Assembly: GCA_003243455.1 (NCBI GenBank)
Contig: QFQS01000001.1
Span: 930,001 to 994,000 of the forward strand
Source: Cereibacter sphaeroides
GTDB taxonomy: Bacteria; Pseudomonadota; Alphaproteobacteria; Rhodobacterales; Rhodobacteraceae
Direction: 5' to 3'
Length of the DNA: 64,000 nucleotides
The translations under genes and the position numbers were made by a program. The notes under the pieces are model-generated. The model was not told the origin of the DNA. It ran no database searches and saw only the letters and a list, made by a program, of their open reading frames with translations. Below, in pieces: positions 8,080-16,649 of this stretch (position 1 is the stretch's first letter; every line of letters begins with the position of its first letter).

Positions 8080-9522
8080 ATGACCGGGGCCAGTCCCTTG
8101 CTGCATGTCACCGATGCCGCCGTCCGCTTTGGCGAGGTGACGGCGCTGGATGGCGTGTCGCTGGCCATCGGCGCGGGCGAATGCATCGGCCTCGTCGGGC
8201 ATAACGGCGCGGGCAAATCGACCATCGTATCCGTCATCAACGGCGGGCTGACGCCGCAGCGGGGCCAGATCGGAACCGGCGACCAGCCGCTGCCTTCGTA
8301 TGGCATCGGGGTGGCCCGCAGCCTGGGTGTGCGCTGCGTCTTTCAGGAACTGTCGCTGTGCCCCAACCTGAACCTCGTGGAAAACACCCGCATCATGCAC
8401 CGCGACCTGCGCGGGCCCGGCTGGCGCAGGCGGGCGCGGGCAATCATCGGCGAAAGCCTTGACGAAATATTCCCCGGCCACGGCATCAACGGCAACGGAC
8501 CTGTCGGCGCGCTGTCGATCGCGCGCCGACAGATGGTCGAGATCGCCATGGCCTTTTCCGACGCGGGCACCCCGCCCCGCCTTGTGATCCTTGACGAACC
8601 GACATCCTCGCTGGACGCGGGGCTGTCCGCGCAATTGCTGGCCCATGTGCGCCGCTTTGTGGCGGCGGGCGGGGCGGTCGTGCTGATCTCGCATATCCTG
8701 GACGAAGTCCTGTCCACCGCCGACCGTATCGTGGTGATGAAGGATGGCCGCATCGTGGCCGAGCGGCCGGCCGCGCAGTTCACGCAAGGCCTGCTGGTAG
8801 AGGCCATGGGCAGCGCCGCGCGCGAGGTGGCGGGGCGGCGCTCCGCTTCCGGGACGGCCGCACCGGCACTGCGTCTGGACCTGCCCGGCGGCACTTTTCA
8901 GGCGGCGAAGGGAGAGGTCGTGGGGCTGGCGGGGCTGGGCGGTCACGGCCAGACCGAGATGCTGCTGGCACTGTTCGACCAGCAAAGCCCGCGCTGGCTG
9001 CCCCGCCGCGAACCCGCCGTCACCTTCGTCGCGGGCGACAGGCGCGAGAATGGTATCTTCGACCGCTGGAGCATCCTGCGAAACCTGTCCATCGCCTCGC
9101 TGTCCGATTTCGCCCGTGGCGGGTTGCTGTCGGACCGGGGCGAAGCCGGGCGGGGGGCGACATGGAAATCGCGGATCGAGATACGAACGCCGGACATGAA
9201 TGCACCGATCCTGTCGCTTTCGGGTGGCAACCAGCAAAAGGTGCTGTTCGCCCGGGCACTGTCCACCCGCGCGCCCGTCGTGCTGATGGACGACCCCATG
9301 CGCGGCGTCGATATCGGCACCAAGCATGAGGTCTATGCCATCATCCGGGCCGAGGCCGAGGCGGGCCGCACCTTCGTCTGGTATTCGACCGAGATGGACG
9401 AGATGGCGCTGTGCGATCGCGTCTACGTCTTTCGCGAAGGGCGCGTCACGGCGGAACTGACGGGGCCGGAAATATCCGAGGAAAACATCCTGCGCGCCTC
9501 TTTCGGAGGCCTTGCCGCATGA
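8080..9522 (+). CDS. Sugar ABC transporter ATPase, two nucleotide-binding domains
   Basis: A 480-residue RbsA/MglA-type protein. Domain 1 has Walker A GHNGAGKST and Walker B ILDEPTSSLD, with a diverged signature (LSIARRQMVEI). Domain 2 has a degenerate P-loop (GLGGHGQTE) but an intact signature (LSGGNQQKV) and MDDPMRGVDIG. A degenerate second P-loop is normal in this family, so only site 1 should bind and hydrolyse ATP canonically. Domain 2 is also a little short between the P-loop region and the FVAGDRRENG block. ATG 8080 was chosen because upstream residues in this frame read through the binding-protein gene. Its TGA overlaps the next ATG. Confidence 0.9.
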   Translation: MTGASPLLHVTDAAVRFGEVTALDGVSLAIGAGECIGLVGHNGAGKSTIVSVINGGLTPQRGQIGTGDQPLPSYGIGVARSLGVRCVFQELSLCPNLNLVENTRIMHRDLRGPGWRRRARAIIGESLDEIFPGHGINGNGPVGALSIARRQMVEIAMAFSDAGTPPRLVILDEPTSSLDAGLSAQLLAHVRRFVAAGGAVVLISHILDEVLSTADRIVVMKDGRIVAERPAAQFTQGLLVEAMGSAAREVAGRRSASGTAAPALRLDLPGGTFQAAKGEVVGLAGLGGHGQTEMLLALFDQQSPRWLPRREPAVTFVAGDRRENGIFDRWSILRNLSIASLSDFARGGLLSDRGEAGRGATWKSRIEIRTPDMNAPILSLSGGNQQKVLFARALSTRAPVVLMDDPMRGVDIGTKHEVYAIIRAEAEAGRTFVWYSTEMDEMALCDRVYVFREGRVTAELTGPEISEENILRASFGGLAA

Positions 9523-10460
9523 GGATTGCGCCCGAAACCCTGCGCCTTGCGGTGCCGGTGCTGTCGCTGCTGCTGCTTCTGGCGGGCGTGTTCTACCTGC
9601 AACCCCGCGCGATGAGCTATCTGGGGCTGAACCTTCTGTTCAACCTTGCCGTGCCCATCGCGCTTGCCACCATCGCGCAGATGATCATCATGTCGGTCAA
9701 CGACCTTGATCTGTCGATGGGCACCTTCGTCAGCTTCGTCGCCTGCGTGACGGCGACCTTCCTGAACGACACGCCACTTCTGGGCGTGCTGATCCTGCTG
9801 GGCGCGGTCGCCGTCTACGCGCTGATGGGCGTCGTCATCCACCTGCGCAACCTGCCCTCGATCGTCGTCACGCTGGGGATGAGTTTCGTCTGGGCCGGTC
9901 TGGCGGTGCTGATCCTGCCCGCGCCGGGTGGGGCGGCACCGTCCTGGGTGCGCGCCGTGATGGTGGCGAAACCGCCGCTGGTGCCCATGGCCATCGTCGC
10001 CAGCGCCATCATCGCCGTCATCGCGCATCTGCTGATCCAGAGATCGTCGGTAGGCATCCTGATCCGCGGCATCGGCGGCAACCAGCGCTCGGTTGAGCGT
10101 GCTGGCTGGTCGATCCTTGGCGCCCGCGCCCTGGCCTATGCGCTGGCCGCCGTCTTTGCCATCGCCGCAGGGATCGCGCTTGTCGGGCTTACCACCTCGG
10201 CCGACGCCAATATCGCGCTGCGCTATACGCTTCTGTCCATCGCGGGGGTGATCCTTGGTGGAGGAGAGTTCACGGGCGGGCGCGTCTCGCCCATCGGCGC
10301 GGTCATCGGCGCGCTGACATTGACGCTGGCCGGATCTTTCCTGTCCTTCCTGCGCATCTCGCCTGACTGGCAGATCGGCGCGCAGGGGGCGATCCTGATC
10401 GTCGTCCTGGCGCTGCGGCTGGCGCTGAACCGCCTGGAACGCAAGGCGGGCCGCGCATGA
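9519..10460 (+). CDS. Sugar ABC transporter permease (BPD_transp_2), first of two
   Basis: A 313-residue integral membrane protein with about eight to ten hydrophobic segments. It has the family block RxVGxNxxSVERAGW-like (RGIGGNQRSVERAGW), the cytoplasmic loop that contacts the ATPase. VNDLDLSMGTFVSF matches the conserved region of ribose-type permeases. The start is ATG 9519, which overlaps the ATPase stop as ATGA. It should form a heterodimeric pore with the next permease. Confidence 0.88.
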   Translation: MRIAPETLRLAVPVLSLLLLLAGVFYLQPRAMSYLGLNLLFNLAVPIALATIAQMIIMSVNDLDLSMGTFVSFVACVTATFLNDTPLLGVLILLGAVAVYALMGVVIHLRNLPSIVVTLGMSFVWAGLAVLILPAPGGAAPSWVRAVMVAKPPLVPMAIVASAIIAVIAHLLIQRSSVGILIRGIGGNQRSVERAGWSILGARALAYALAAVFAIAAGIALVGLTTSADANIALRYTLLSIAGVILGGGEFTGGRVSPIGAVIGALTLTLAGSFLSFLRISPDWQIGAQGAILIVVLALRLALNRLERKAGRA

Positions 10461-11398
10461 GGACGGTTCTGGCAAAACCCTGGCTTTGGTCCTTTGTCGC
10501 GGCCTTCGCGGTCTGGCTCGCGACGATCCTTGTCACCGCCGGGGCCAGCATGCAGGGCCTGTCGCAGGCGGCGCTGACCTTTGCCGCCTTTTCGGTGCTG
10601 GTGGGCATCGGGCAGATGCTGGTCATCACGCTTGGTCCCGGCAACATCGACCTGTCGGTGCCTGCGACCATGACGCTGGCGGGAACGGTGGCGCTGAAAT
10701 ACATGGACACGCAGAATGCGCTGATCCTGCCCGGGCTTGGCATCGCCGTGCTGATCGGGGTCGCGATAGGCATCCTGAACTATGCGCTGATCAAGGCGCT
10801 GCGCATCCCGCCGATCATCGCCACCCTGTCGATGAGCTTTCTGGTCCAGTCGACCGCGATCTGGACAAACCGGGGGCTGCGCATCAAGCCACCGCCACAG
10901 ATGGCCGAGTTTTCAACCTCTTCCACCTTCGGACTGCCGAATGTGGCGCTTGTGGCGCTGGCGATCTCGGTGCTTGCCTGGATCGTGCTGCACAGGACAA
11001 TCTACGGGCGCTGGATCGCCGCGATCGGGCAAAGCCTGCCGGCCGCGCGCATGGCGGGTATTCCCGTCGATGGCACGCGCTTTGTCACCTATGTGGCCTG
11101 CGCGGTGCTGGCCGCCATCTGCGGCTATCTTCTGTCCTGCTTCTCGGGCGGCGCGGCGCTGAACATGGGGGCCGAATACCTGCTCATGTCCATCGCGGTC
11201 GTCGTGATCGGCGGCACGGCTGTTTCCGGCGGCGACAGCAACGTGCCCGGCATCTGGGGCGCGTCGTTGTTCATGTTCCTCGTCGTCTCGATGCTCAACA
11301 CCTACGGCTTCGGCGCGGGTGTCCGCCTGATTCTGACGGGCCTGATCATCATTGCCGTCATCCTGCTCGCAAGCGGTCGGAACACGGGCGCTCGCTGA
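10457..11398 (+). CDS. Sugar ABC transporter permease (BPD_transp_2), second of two
   Basis: A 313-residue polytopic membrane protein of the same family and length as the permease before it, with which it overlaps by four bases (ATGA). GPGNIDLSVPATMTLAG matches the conserved motif of CUT2 permeases, and SVVLHRTIYGRW-type loop IGQSLPAARMAGIPVDG is the coupling loop. Two different permeases mean the transporter pore is a heterodimer. It is the last gene of the operon; the following 230 bases lead to lon. Confidence 0.88.
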   Translation: MRTVLAKPWLWSFVAAFAVWLATILVTAGASMQGLSQAALTFAAFSVLVGIGQMLVITLGPGNIDLSVPATMTLAGTVALKYMDTQNALILPGLGIAVLIGVAIGILNYALIKALRIPPIIATLSMSFLVQSTAIWTNRGLRIKPPPQMAEFSTSSTFGLPNVALVALAISVLAWIVLHRTIYGRWIAAIGQSLPAARMAGIPVDGTRFVTYVACAVLAAICGYLLSCFSGGAALNMGAEYLLMSIAVVVIGGTAVSGGDSNVPGIWGASLFMFLVVSMLNTYGFGAGVRLILTGLIIIAVILLASGRNTGAR

Positions 11399-11525
11399 CA
11401 GAAAGCCCGATGCCAGTCATCGGAGTGACGCAGCTATCCGCCGATATTGCCCGATCTGCGCCACGGACTTCGCAAGATGCCCCTTGCGGCTGGCAACAGA
11501 GCGGTAAAGGATGACTTCGGTGTGG

Positions 11526-11554
11526 TTGACACCCCCATTTGCCACTACCAGATA
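11526..11554 (+). promoter_or_regulatory. Candidate promoter for lon
   Basis: TTGACA (11526-11531), a 17-base spacer and CAGATA (11549-11554) resemble a housekeeping promoter. Inside the spacer lies CCCCATTT (11533-11540), which resembles the -10 element of a heat-shock (sigma-32) promoter. Either or both could drive lon, a known heat-shock gene. A transcription start-site map is needed to choose. Confidence 0.35.
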
Positions 11555-11630
11555 TGGTGGCGTGACGAGGGGAAGGCCGGTGCTGCCGATGACCGGGGCC
11601 GGGGCCTTCCTGCCAGACGAAGGAAACCAG

Positions 11631-14042
11631 ATGAGCAACCAATTTTCCCAAAGCTTCCCGGTGCTGCCGCTGCGCGACATCGTGGTGTTTCCGCACATGA
11701 TCGTGCCGCTGTTCGTAGGGCGCGAGAAATCGGTGCGGGCGCTGGAAGACGTGATGGCCGAGGACAAGCAGATCCTGCTGTCCAGCCAGATCGACCCTTC
11801 GGTCGATGATCCGACCGCCGAGGGTATCTACCGCAATGGCGTGCTGGCCAATGTGCTGCAACTGCTGAAGCTGCCCGATGGCACCGTAAAAGTGCTGGTC
11901 GAGGGCAAGACGCGTGTGCAGATCACCGAGTTCCTTGAAAACGATCGCTTTTTCGAGGCCCGGGCGATTGAACTGCACGAAACCCCCGGCGATGCGACCT
12001 CGGTCGAGGCGCTGATCCGTTCCGTCTCGGACGAGTTCGAGCGTTACGCCAAGATCAAGAAGAACATCCCCGAAGAGGCGCTTTCCGCTGTCTCCGAGAC
12101 CCGCGAGTCCGACAAGCTGGCCGACCTTGTGGCCGGTCATCTGGGCATCGAGGTCGCGCAGAAGCAGGACCTGCTCGAGACGCTGGACGTCGCCGAGCGG
12201 CTGGAAAAGGTCTATGGCCTGATGCAGGGCGAGATGAGCGTTCTGCAGGTCGAAAAGAAGATCAAGACCCGCGTCAAAAGCCAGATGGAGCGCACGCAGC
12301 GCGAGTACTATCTGAATGAGCAGATGAAGGCCATTCAGAAGGAGCTTGGCGACGGCGAGGACGGCCAGAACGAGGTCGCCGAGCTGGAAGAGCGCATCCG
12401 CAAGACCCAGTTCTCGAAAGAGGCGCGCGAAAAGGCCGAGGCAGAACTGAAGAAGCTGAAAGCCATGTCGCCGATGTCGGCCGAGGCTACGGTCGTGCGC
12501 AACTATCTGGACTGGCTGCTTGGCGTGCCGTGGGGTGTCAAATCCCGCGTCAAGAAAGACCTGAACAAGGCGCAGGAAATCCTGGACGCCGATCACCATG
12601 GCCTGGAAAAAGTCAAGGAGCGGATCGTCGAGTATCTTGCGGTGCAGGCCCGGTCTTCCAAGCTGAAAGGCCCGATCCTGTGCCTCGTCGGTCCGCCCGG
12701 CGTGGGTAAGACCTCGCTTGGCCGTTCGGTGGCGAAAGCCACGGGGCGCGAGTTCATCCGCATCTCGCTTGGCGGTGTGCGCGATGAGTCCGAGATCCGC
12801 GGTCACCGTCGGACCTATATCGGCTCGATGCCCGGCAAGATCATCCAGGCGCTGAAAAAGGCAAAAACCACGAACCCGCTTATCCTGCTCGATGAGATCG
12901 ACAAGATGGGTCAGGATTTCCGTGGCGACCCGGCTTCGGCGATGCTCGAGGTGCTGGACCCGGAACAGAACGCGACCTTCGCGGACCACTACCTTGAGGT
13001 CGAGTATGACCTGTCCAACGTGATGTTCATCACCACGGCGAACTCCTACAACATGCCGGGCCCGCTTCTGGACCGGATGGAGATCATCCCGCTGGCGGGC
13101 TACACCGAGGACGAGAAGCGCGAGATCGCGAAGGGTCACCTGCTGGACAAGCAGATCAAGAACCACGGCTTGAAGAAGGGCGAGTTCGAGATCACCGACG
13201 AGGCGCTGACCGAAGTCATCCGCACCTACACCCGCGAAGCCGGCGTGCGTAACCTTGAACGCGAGATCGCGAAACTGGCCCGCAAGGCCGTGACCCAGAT
13301 CGTGCGCAACAAGGGTGGCAAGGTGGTCATCACGGCTGACAAGCTGGAAGACTACCTGGGCGTCAAGCGGTTCCGCTATGGTCTGGCCGAGGCCGAGGAT
13401 CAGGTCGGTGTCGTCACCGGTCTGGCCTGGACTTCCGTGGGCGGCGAGCTTCTGTCGATCGAGGCGCTGCGCCTGCCGGGCAAGGGTCGGATGAAGACGA
13501 CCGGGAAACTGGGCGACGTGATGAAGGAGTCGATCGAGGCCGCATCCAGCTATGTGCGCTCGGTCAGCCCCGAACTGGGTGTGAAACCGCCGAAGTTCGA
13601 GACGCTGGACATCCACGTCCACGTGCCCGACGGCGCCACGCCCAAGGACGGTCCTTCGGCTGGGCTTGCGATGGTGACGGCAATCGTCTCGGTCCTGACC
13701 GGCATTCCGGTCCGCAAGGACATCGCCATGACCGGCGAGGTCTCGCTGCGCGGTAACGCCATGCCGATCGGCGGGCTGAAGGAAAAACTGATGGCGGCGC
13801 TTCGCGGCGGCATCAAGACGGTTCTGATCCCGCAGGAAAACGCCAAGGATCTGGTCGAGATCCCCGAGAACGTGAAGCAAGGGCTGGACATCATCCCCGT
13901 CAGCCACGTCCGCGAGGTTCTGAAACTGGCCCTCGTGCGCGCGCCTGAGCCGGTCGAATGGGACGAGGCGGCGGAAGAGGCCGCGGCAGCCGCCGCGCGC
14001 CTGCCCAAGGCCGAAACGCCTGCGACTCCGGTCGCGCACTGA
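11631..14042 (+). CDS. lon: ATP-dependent protease Lon
   Basis: An 803-residue LonA-type protease that degrades misfolded and regulatory proteins in the cytoplasm. The order is the N-terminal LON substrate domain (FPVLPLRDIVVFPHM), a coiled coil, an AAA+ module with Walker A GPPGVGKTS near residue 354 and Walker B LILLDEIDKM, and the protease domain with the catalytic Ser in KDGPSAGLAM and Lys in GGLKEKLMAALRGG. Length is normal. ATG 11631 aligns with the usual MSN start, 40 residues inside a longer open frame. It is a single-gene unit ended by a strong terminator. The large ORF on the opposite strand is a codon-bias shadow. Confidence 0.97.
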   Translation: MSNQFSQSFPVLPLRDIVVFPHMIVPLFVGREKSVRALEDVMAEDKQILLSSQIDPSVDDPTAEGIYRNGVLANVLQLLKLPDGTVKVLVEGKTRVQITEFLENDRFFEARAIELHETPGDATSVEALIRSVSDEFERYAKIKKNIPEEALSAVSETRESDKLADLVAGHLGIEVAQKQDLLETLDVAERLEKVYGLMQGEMSVLQVEKKIKTRVKSQMERTQREYYLNEQMKAIQKELGDGEDGQNEVAELEERIRKTQFSKEAREKAEAELKKLKAMSPMSAEATVVRNYLDWLLGVPWGVKSRVKKDLNKAQEILDADHHGLEKVKERIVEYLAVQARSSKLKGPILCLVGPPGVGKTSLGRSVAKATGREFIRISLGGVRDESEIRGHRRTYIGSMPGKIIQALKKAKTTNPLILLDEIDKMGQDFRGDPASAMLEVLDPEQNATFADHYLEVEYDLSNVMFITTANSYNMPGPLLDRMEIIPLAGYTEDEKREIAKGHLLDKQIKNHGLKKGEFEITDEALTEVIRTYTREAGVRNLEREIAKLARKAVTQIVRNKGGKVVITADKLEDYLGVKRFRYGLAEAEDQVGVVTGLAWTSVGGELLSIEALRLPGKGRMKTTGKLGDVMKESIEAASSYVRSVSPELGVKPPKFETLDIHVHVPDGATPKDGPSAGLAMVTAIVSVLTGIPVRKDIAMTGEVSLRGNAMPIGGLKEKLMAALRGGIKTVLIPQENAKDLVEIPENVKQGLDIIPVSHVREVLKLALVRAPEPVEWDEAAEEAAAAAARLPKAETPATPVAH

Positions 14043-14064
14043 GCGGACCTGACGCAAGACATTC

Positions 14065-14095
14065 GCCCCGCCGGGAAACCGGCGGGGCTTTTTTT
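14065..14095 (+). terminator. Intrinsic terminator of lon
   Basis: GCCCCGCCGG (14065-14074) pairs perfectly with CCGGCGGGGC (14079-14088) across a GAAA tetraloop, and seven T residues follow. It lies 22 bases after the lon stop. Confidence 0.93.
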
Positions 14096-14328
14096 GTTTT
14101 CCTTGCCCGGAACGAGGCGCCTTGGCGCCGCCGGGCAGCGCCCGACCGCCCCGAAGGGCGGGCGCTTCTTCAACCTCTCCGCAAGGCTGAGGGTCGGCAG
14201 TATCCGCACCATAAAGTGCAGACCGGATGCATCTCAGCGCCCGCCCGCGGTCGGACGCTGCCCTCTGTGGTAACCGGGATTGCGTCGCAGCCTTGAAATC
14301 GCCCCCCGCCCTGCCCATTCTTACGGGC

Positions 14329-14375
14329 GAAGGACGACCTTCCCCACATTGGGTCACATGTCCGGGACGGCCCGG
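14329..14375 (+). promoter_or_regulatory. Guanidine-II (mini-ykkC) riboswitch upstream of an SMR exporter
   Basis: Two short hairpins stand in tandem. Hairpin 1 is GAAGG-ACGA-CCTTC (14329-14342) and hairpin 2 is CCGGG-ACGG-CCCGG (14362-14375), joined by 19 bases. Both loops fit the ACGR signature of the guanidine-II riboswitch, in which two stem-loops dock through their ACGR loops around guanidinium. Nine bases after hairpin 2 is the ribosome-binding site GCAGGAG (14385-14391) of an SMR gene. The layout suggests control of translation, with ligand binding freeing the site. The gene-poor region 14043-14397 otherwise holds only the lon terminator. Confidence 0.9.
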
Positions 14376-14397
14376 CGGTTAACCGCAGGAGCATGTC

Positions 14398-14718
14398 ATG
14401 GCGTGGATCATCCTTGTCATCGCCGGAATTTTCGAAGTCGTCTGGGCTTTCGCCATGAAGCAGTCCGATGGCTTCACCAAGCTTGTCCCGACCACAATCA
14501 CCCTCGTCGCCATGATCATCAGCTTTGGCCTCTTGTCCTGGTCCATGCGGGTGCTGCCACTTGGCACCGCCTATACGATCTGGACCGGGATCGGCGCGGT
14601 CGGCGCCTTTGCGGTCGGGATCATGTTCCTGGGAGAGCCAGCGAACGCCATGCGCATCCTTGCGGCGGCGATGATCGTGGGCGGGTTGGTCCTGATGAAA
14701 ATGTCCGGTTCCGCCTGA
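14398..14718 (+). CDS. SMR-family guanidinium exporter (Gdx/SugE-like)
   Basis: A 106-residue protein with four transmembrane helices. The conserved Glu in GIFEVVWAFAMK is the proton/substrate site of small multidrug resistance proteins, and WTGIGAVGAFAVGI is the dimer GG-containing helix region. FEVVWA and the loop KLVPT fit the SugE/Gdx subgroup, which exports guanidinium in exchange for protons. The guanidine-II riboswitch just upstream supports that substrate independently. The GCAGGAG ribosome-binding site lies six bases before ATG. It seems to be a single gene; the usual second subunit of a heterodimeric SMR pair is absent. Confidence 0.92.
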   Translation: MAWIILVIAGIFEVVWAFAMKQSDGFTKLVPTTITLVAMIISFGLLSWSMRVLPLGTAYTIWTGIGAVGAFAVGIMFLGEPANAMRILAAAMIVGGLVLMKMSGSA

Positions 14719-14849
14719 TCCGAAGCGACCCGTATACCTGTTTTGTTCTTAGACAAATCTGGATTCCGGCAGGCCAACCAGACCCATTTCGCGCTGCGAA
14801 CGTTTGGGATATGGTGCAGAAAAGATAACCGACAACGGGGACACACCAG

Positions 14850-15383
14850 ATGACCGAAACCAAGACCACCGCCACGGCCGCCACCCGCAGCCGCGCCAAG
14901 CCCGCAGGCGCCGCCAAGACCGCGACTGCGGCCGCGAAGGCCAAGCCAGCGGCAAAACCCGCCGCCAAGCCTGCCGCAAAACCCGCGGCAAAACCCGCCG
15001 CACGCGCAGCAGCCAAGCCCAGGGCAGCGGTCAAGGCATCGAAGCCTGCCGAGCCTTCGGTGGGCGAGGCCGCCGCAGCGCTGGTCGGCGCGGTCGGAGA
15101 GGCGCTGTCGATCCGCAAGAAGGAACTGGTCGAGCGCGTCGTCTCCGCCTCGGGTGCCAAGAAAAAGCAGGTCAAGGACATCGTCGAACACACGCTGAAA
15201 GTGCTGGGCGATGCGCTGGCCAAGGGCGAGGAACTGAACATCCCGCCCTTCGGCAAAGCCAAGGTCAACCGCGCCCGCACCGACGACAAGGGCAACACCA
15301 TGATGGTCAAGGTCAAGCAGGGCAGCGCGGCCAGAGGCAATCGCAAGGGTGCGAAACAGGGTCTTGCAGCGGCGGACGACTGA
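14850..15383 (+). CDS. HU-family DNA-binding protein with a histone-H1-like N-terminal tail
   Basis: A 177-residue protein, about twice the size of ordinary HU. Residues 1-70 are a basic Ala/Lys/Pro-rich tail with repeated AAKPAAKP units. The rest (about 75-170) is an HU fold: SIRKKELVERVVSASGAKKKQVKDIV-type helix pair, then the arm region with IPPFGKAKVNRAR. It should bind and compact DNA; the tail would add non-specific contacts like eukaryotic H1. It is monocistronic, and tRNA-Val starts 19 bases after it. The tail is low complexity and its length may vary between strains. Confidence 0.85.
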   Translation: MTETKTTATAATRSRAKPAGAAKTATAAAKAKPAAKPAAKPAAKPAAKPAARAAAKPRAAVKASKPAEPSVGEAAAALVGAVGEALSIRKKELVERVVSASGAKKKQVKDIVEHTLKVLGDALAKGEELNIPPFGKAKVNRARTDDKGNTMMVKVKQGSAARGNRKGAKQGLAAADD

Positions 15384-15402
15384 GGCTAAGACCCCCGCCG
15401 AC

Positions 15403-15477
15403 GGGTGATTAGCTCAGTGGTAGAGCGCTTCGTTCACATCGAAGATGTCAGCGGTTCAAATCCGTTATCACCCACCA
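15403..15477 (+). tRNA. tRNA-Val (anticodon CAC)
   Basis: The 75-base cloverleaf is complete. The acceptor stem GGGTGAT pairs with ATCACCC, the D-arm is TAGCTCAGTGGTAGAGC, and the anticodon stem CTTCG/CGAAG holds loop TTCACAT with anticodon CAC. The T-arm is GCGGTTCAAATCCGT. Discriminator A and CCA are encoded. It should read GTG codons. Confidence 0.96.
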
Positions 15478-15521
15478 TCCCAACCCGTTGATGCCGCAAA
15501 TCCCCGGGGTGATTGCCTTGC

Positions 15522-16649
15522 CTACAGCGGCTCGATATCCCCTTCTGCACGTTGCGCGTGGAAGGTGGCCACGAAAGCCGCCAGCCGCCCCCCGGCAATC
15601 GCCTCGCGCAGGCCCGCCATCAGGTCCTGATAGTACTGCAGGTTGTGCCAGGTCAGCAGCATCGAGGCGATGATCTCTTGCGCCTTGTTCACATGGTGCA
15701 GATAGGCGCGCGAATAGTTACGGCAGGCCGGGCAGCCGCATTCCTCGTCCAGTGGTCGCGGATCATCCTGATGGCGCGCGTTGCGCAGGTTCACCTGCCC
15801 CCGCCGCGTCCAGGCCTGCCCCGTGCGACCAGAGCGTGAGGGCAGGACGCAGTCCATCATGTCCACCCCCCGCTCGACCGCGCCCACGATATCGTCGGGC
15901 TTCCCCACGCCCATCAGGTAGCGTGGCTTGTCATGCGGAAGCATTCCCGGCGCATAGTCCAGCACGCCGAACATCGCCTCCTGCCCCTCGCCCACGGCCA
16001 GCCCGCCAAGCGCATAGCCATCAAATCCGATCGCCTTCAGCGCCTCGGCGCTTTCCTCGCGCAGCTCGCGCGTGACGCCGCCCTGCTGGATGCCGAACAG
16101 CGCATGCCCCGGCCGGTCGCCAAAGGCCGCCTTCGACCGCTCGGCCCACCGCATCGACAGCCGCATGGCGCGCGCCACTTCTTCATCGGTCGCAGGCAGC
16201 GCCGGGCATTCGTCGAAACACATGACGATGTCCGACCCCAGCAGCCGCTGGATTTCCATGCTGCGCTCGGGGCTCAGCATATGCTCCGACCCGTCGATAT
16301 GGGATTTGAACCGCACCCCCTCCTCGGTCAGCTTGCGCAATCCTGCAAGGCTCATCACCTGGAACCCGCCCGAGTCGGTCAAAATCGGCCGCGACCAGTT
16401 CATAAAGCGGTGCAAGCCCCCCAGCCGGTCGATCCGCTCGGCGGTCGGCCGCAGCATGAGGTGATAGGTATTGCCCAAAAGAATGTCGGCCCCGGTTGAC
16501 CGCACCGATTCCGGCAGCATCGCCTTCACCGTCCCGGCAGTCCCGACCGGCATGAAGGCCGGCGTCCTGATCTCGCCCCGCGGCGTCTTGATCGCCCCGG
16601 CCCGCGCCCGGCCATCGGTCGCAGCAATCTGGAAATGAAAAGCGGTCAT
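15522..16649 (-). CDS. tgt: Queuine/preQ1 tRNA-guanine transglycosylase
   Basis: A 375-residue TIM-barrel enzyme that exchanges guanine 34 for a queuine precursor in GUN-anticodon tRNAs. The nucleophile Asp lies in LGGLAVGEGQEAMFGVLD-type region and the catalytic Asp in TDSGGFQVMSL near residue 93. The zinc site is CGCPACRNYSRAYLHH. Length and order of motifs are normal. It reads convergently to tRNA-Val; no other queuosine gene (queA, tgt partner) is next to it. Start ATG at 16649 has a GAGG about seven bases upstream. Confidence 0.95.
   Translation of the reverse strand: MTAFHFQIAATDGRARAGAIKTPRGEIRTPAFMPVGTAGTVKAMLPESVRSTGADILLGNTYHLMLRPTAERIDRLGGLHRFMNWSRPILTDSGGFQVMSLAGLRKLTEEGVRFKSHIDGSEHMLSPERSMEIQRLLGSDIVMCFDECPALPATDEEVARAMRLSMRWAERSKAAFGDRPGHALFGIQQGGVTRELREESAEALKAIGFDGYALGGLAVGEGQEAMFGVLDYAPGMLPHDKPRYLMGVGKPDDIVGAVERGVDMMDCVLPSRSGRTGQAWTRRGQVNLRNARHQDDPRPLDEECGCPACRNYSRAYLHHVNKAQEIIASMLLTWHNLQYYQDLMAGLREAIAGGRLAAFVATFHAQRAEGDIEPL

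Noticed and set aside
8080..9522. Second nucleotide-binding domain as a sign of a broken transporter ATPase
   Set aside because: A degenerate second P-loop is normal in RbsA-type ATPases, and the signature and Walker B-like motif are intact.
11358..14357. Very long minus-strand ORF opposite lon, and similar long ORFs opposite other genes
   Set aside because: High-GC codon bias leaves few stops on the opposite strand; no motif, no ribosome-binding site, and the plus-strand gene is unmistakable.
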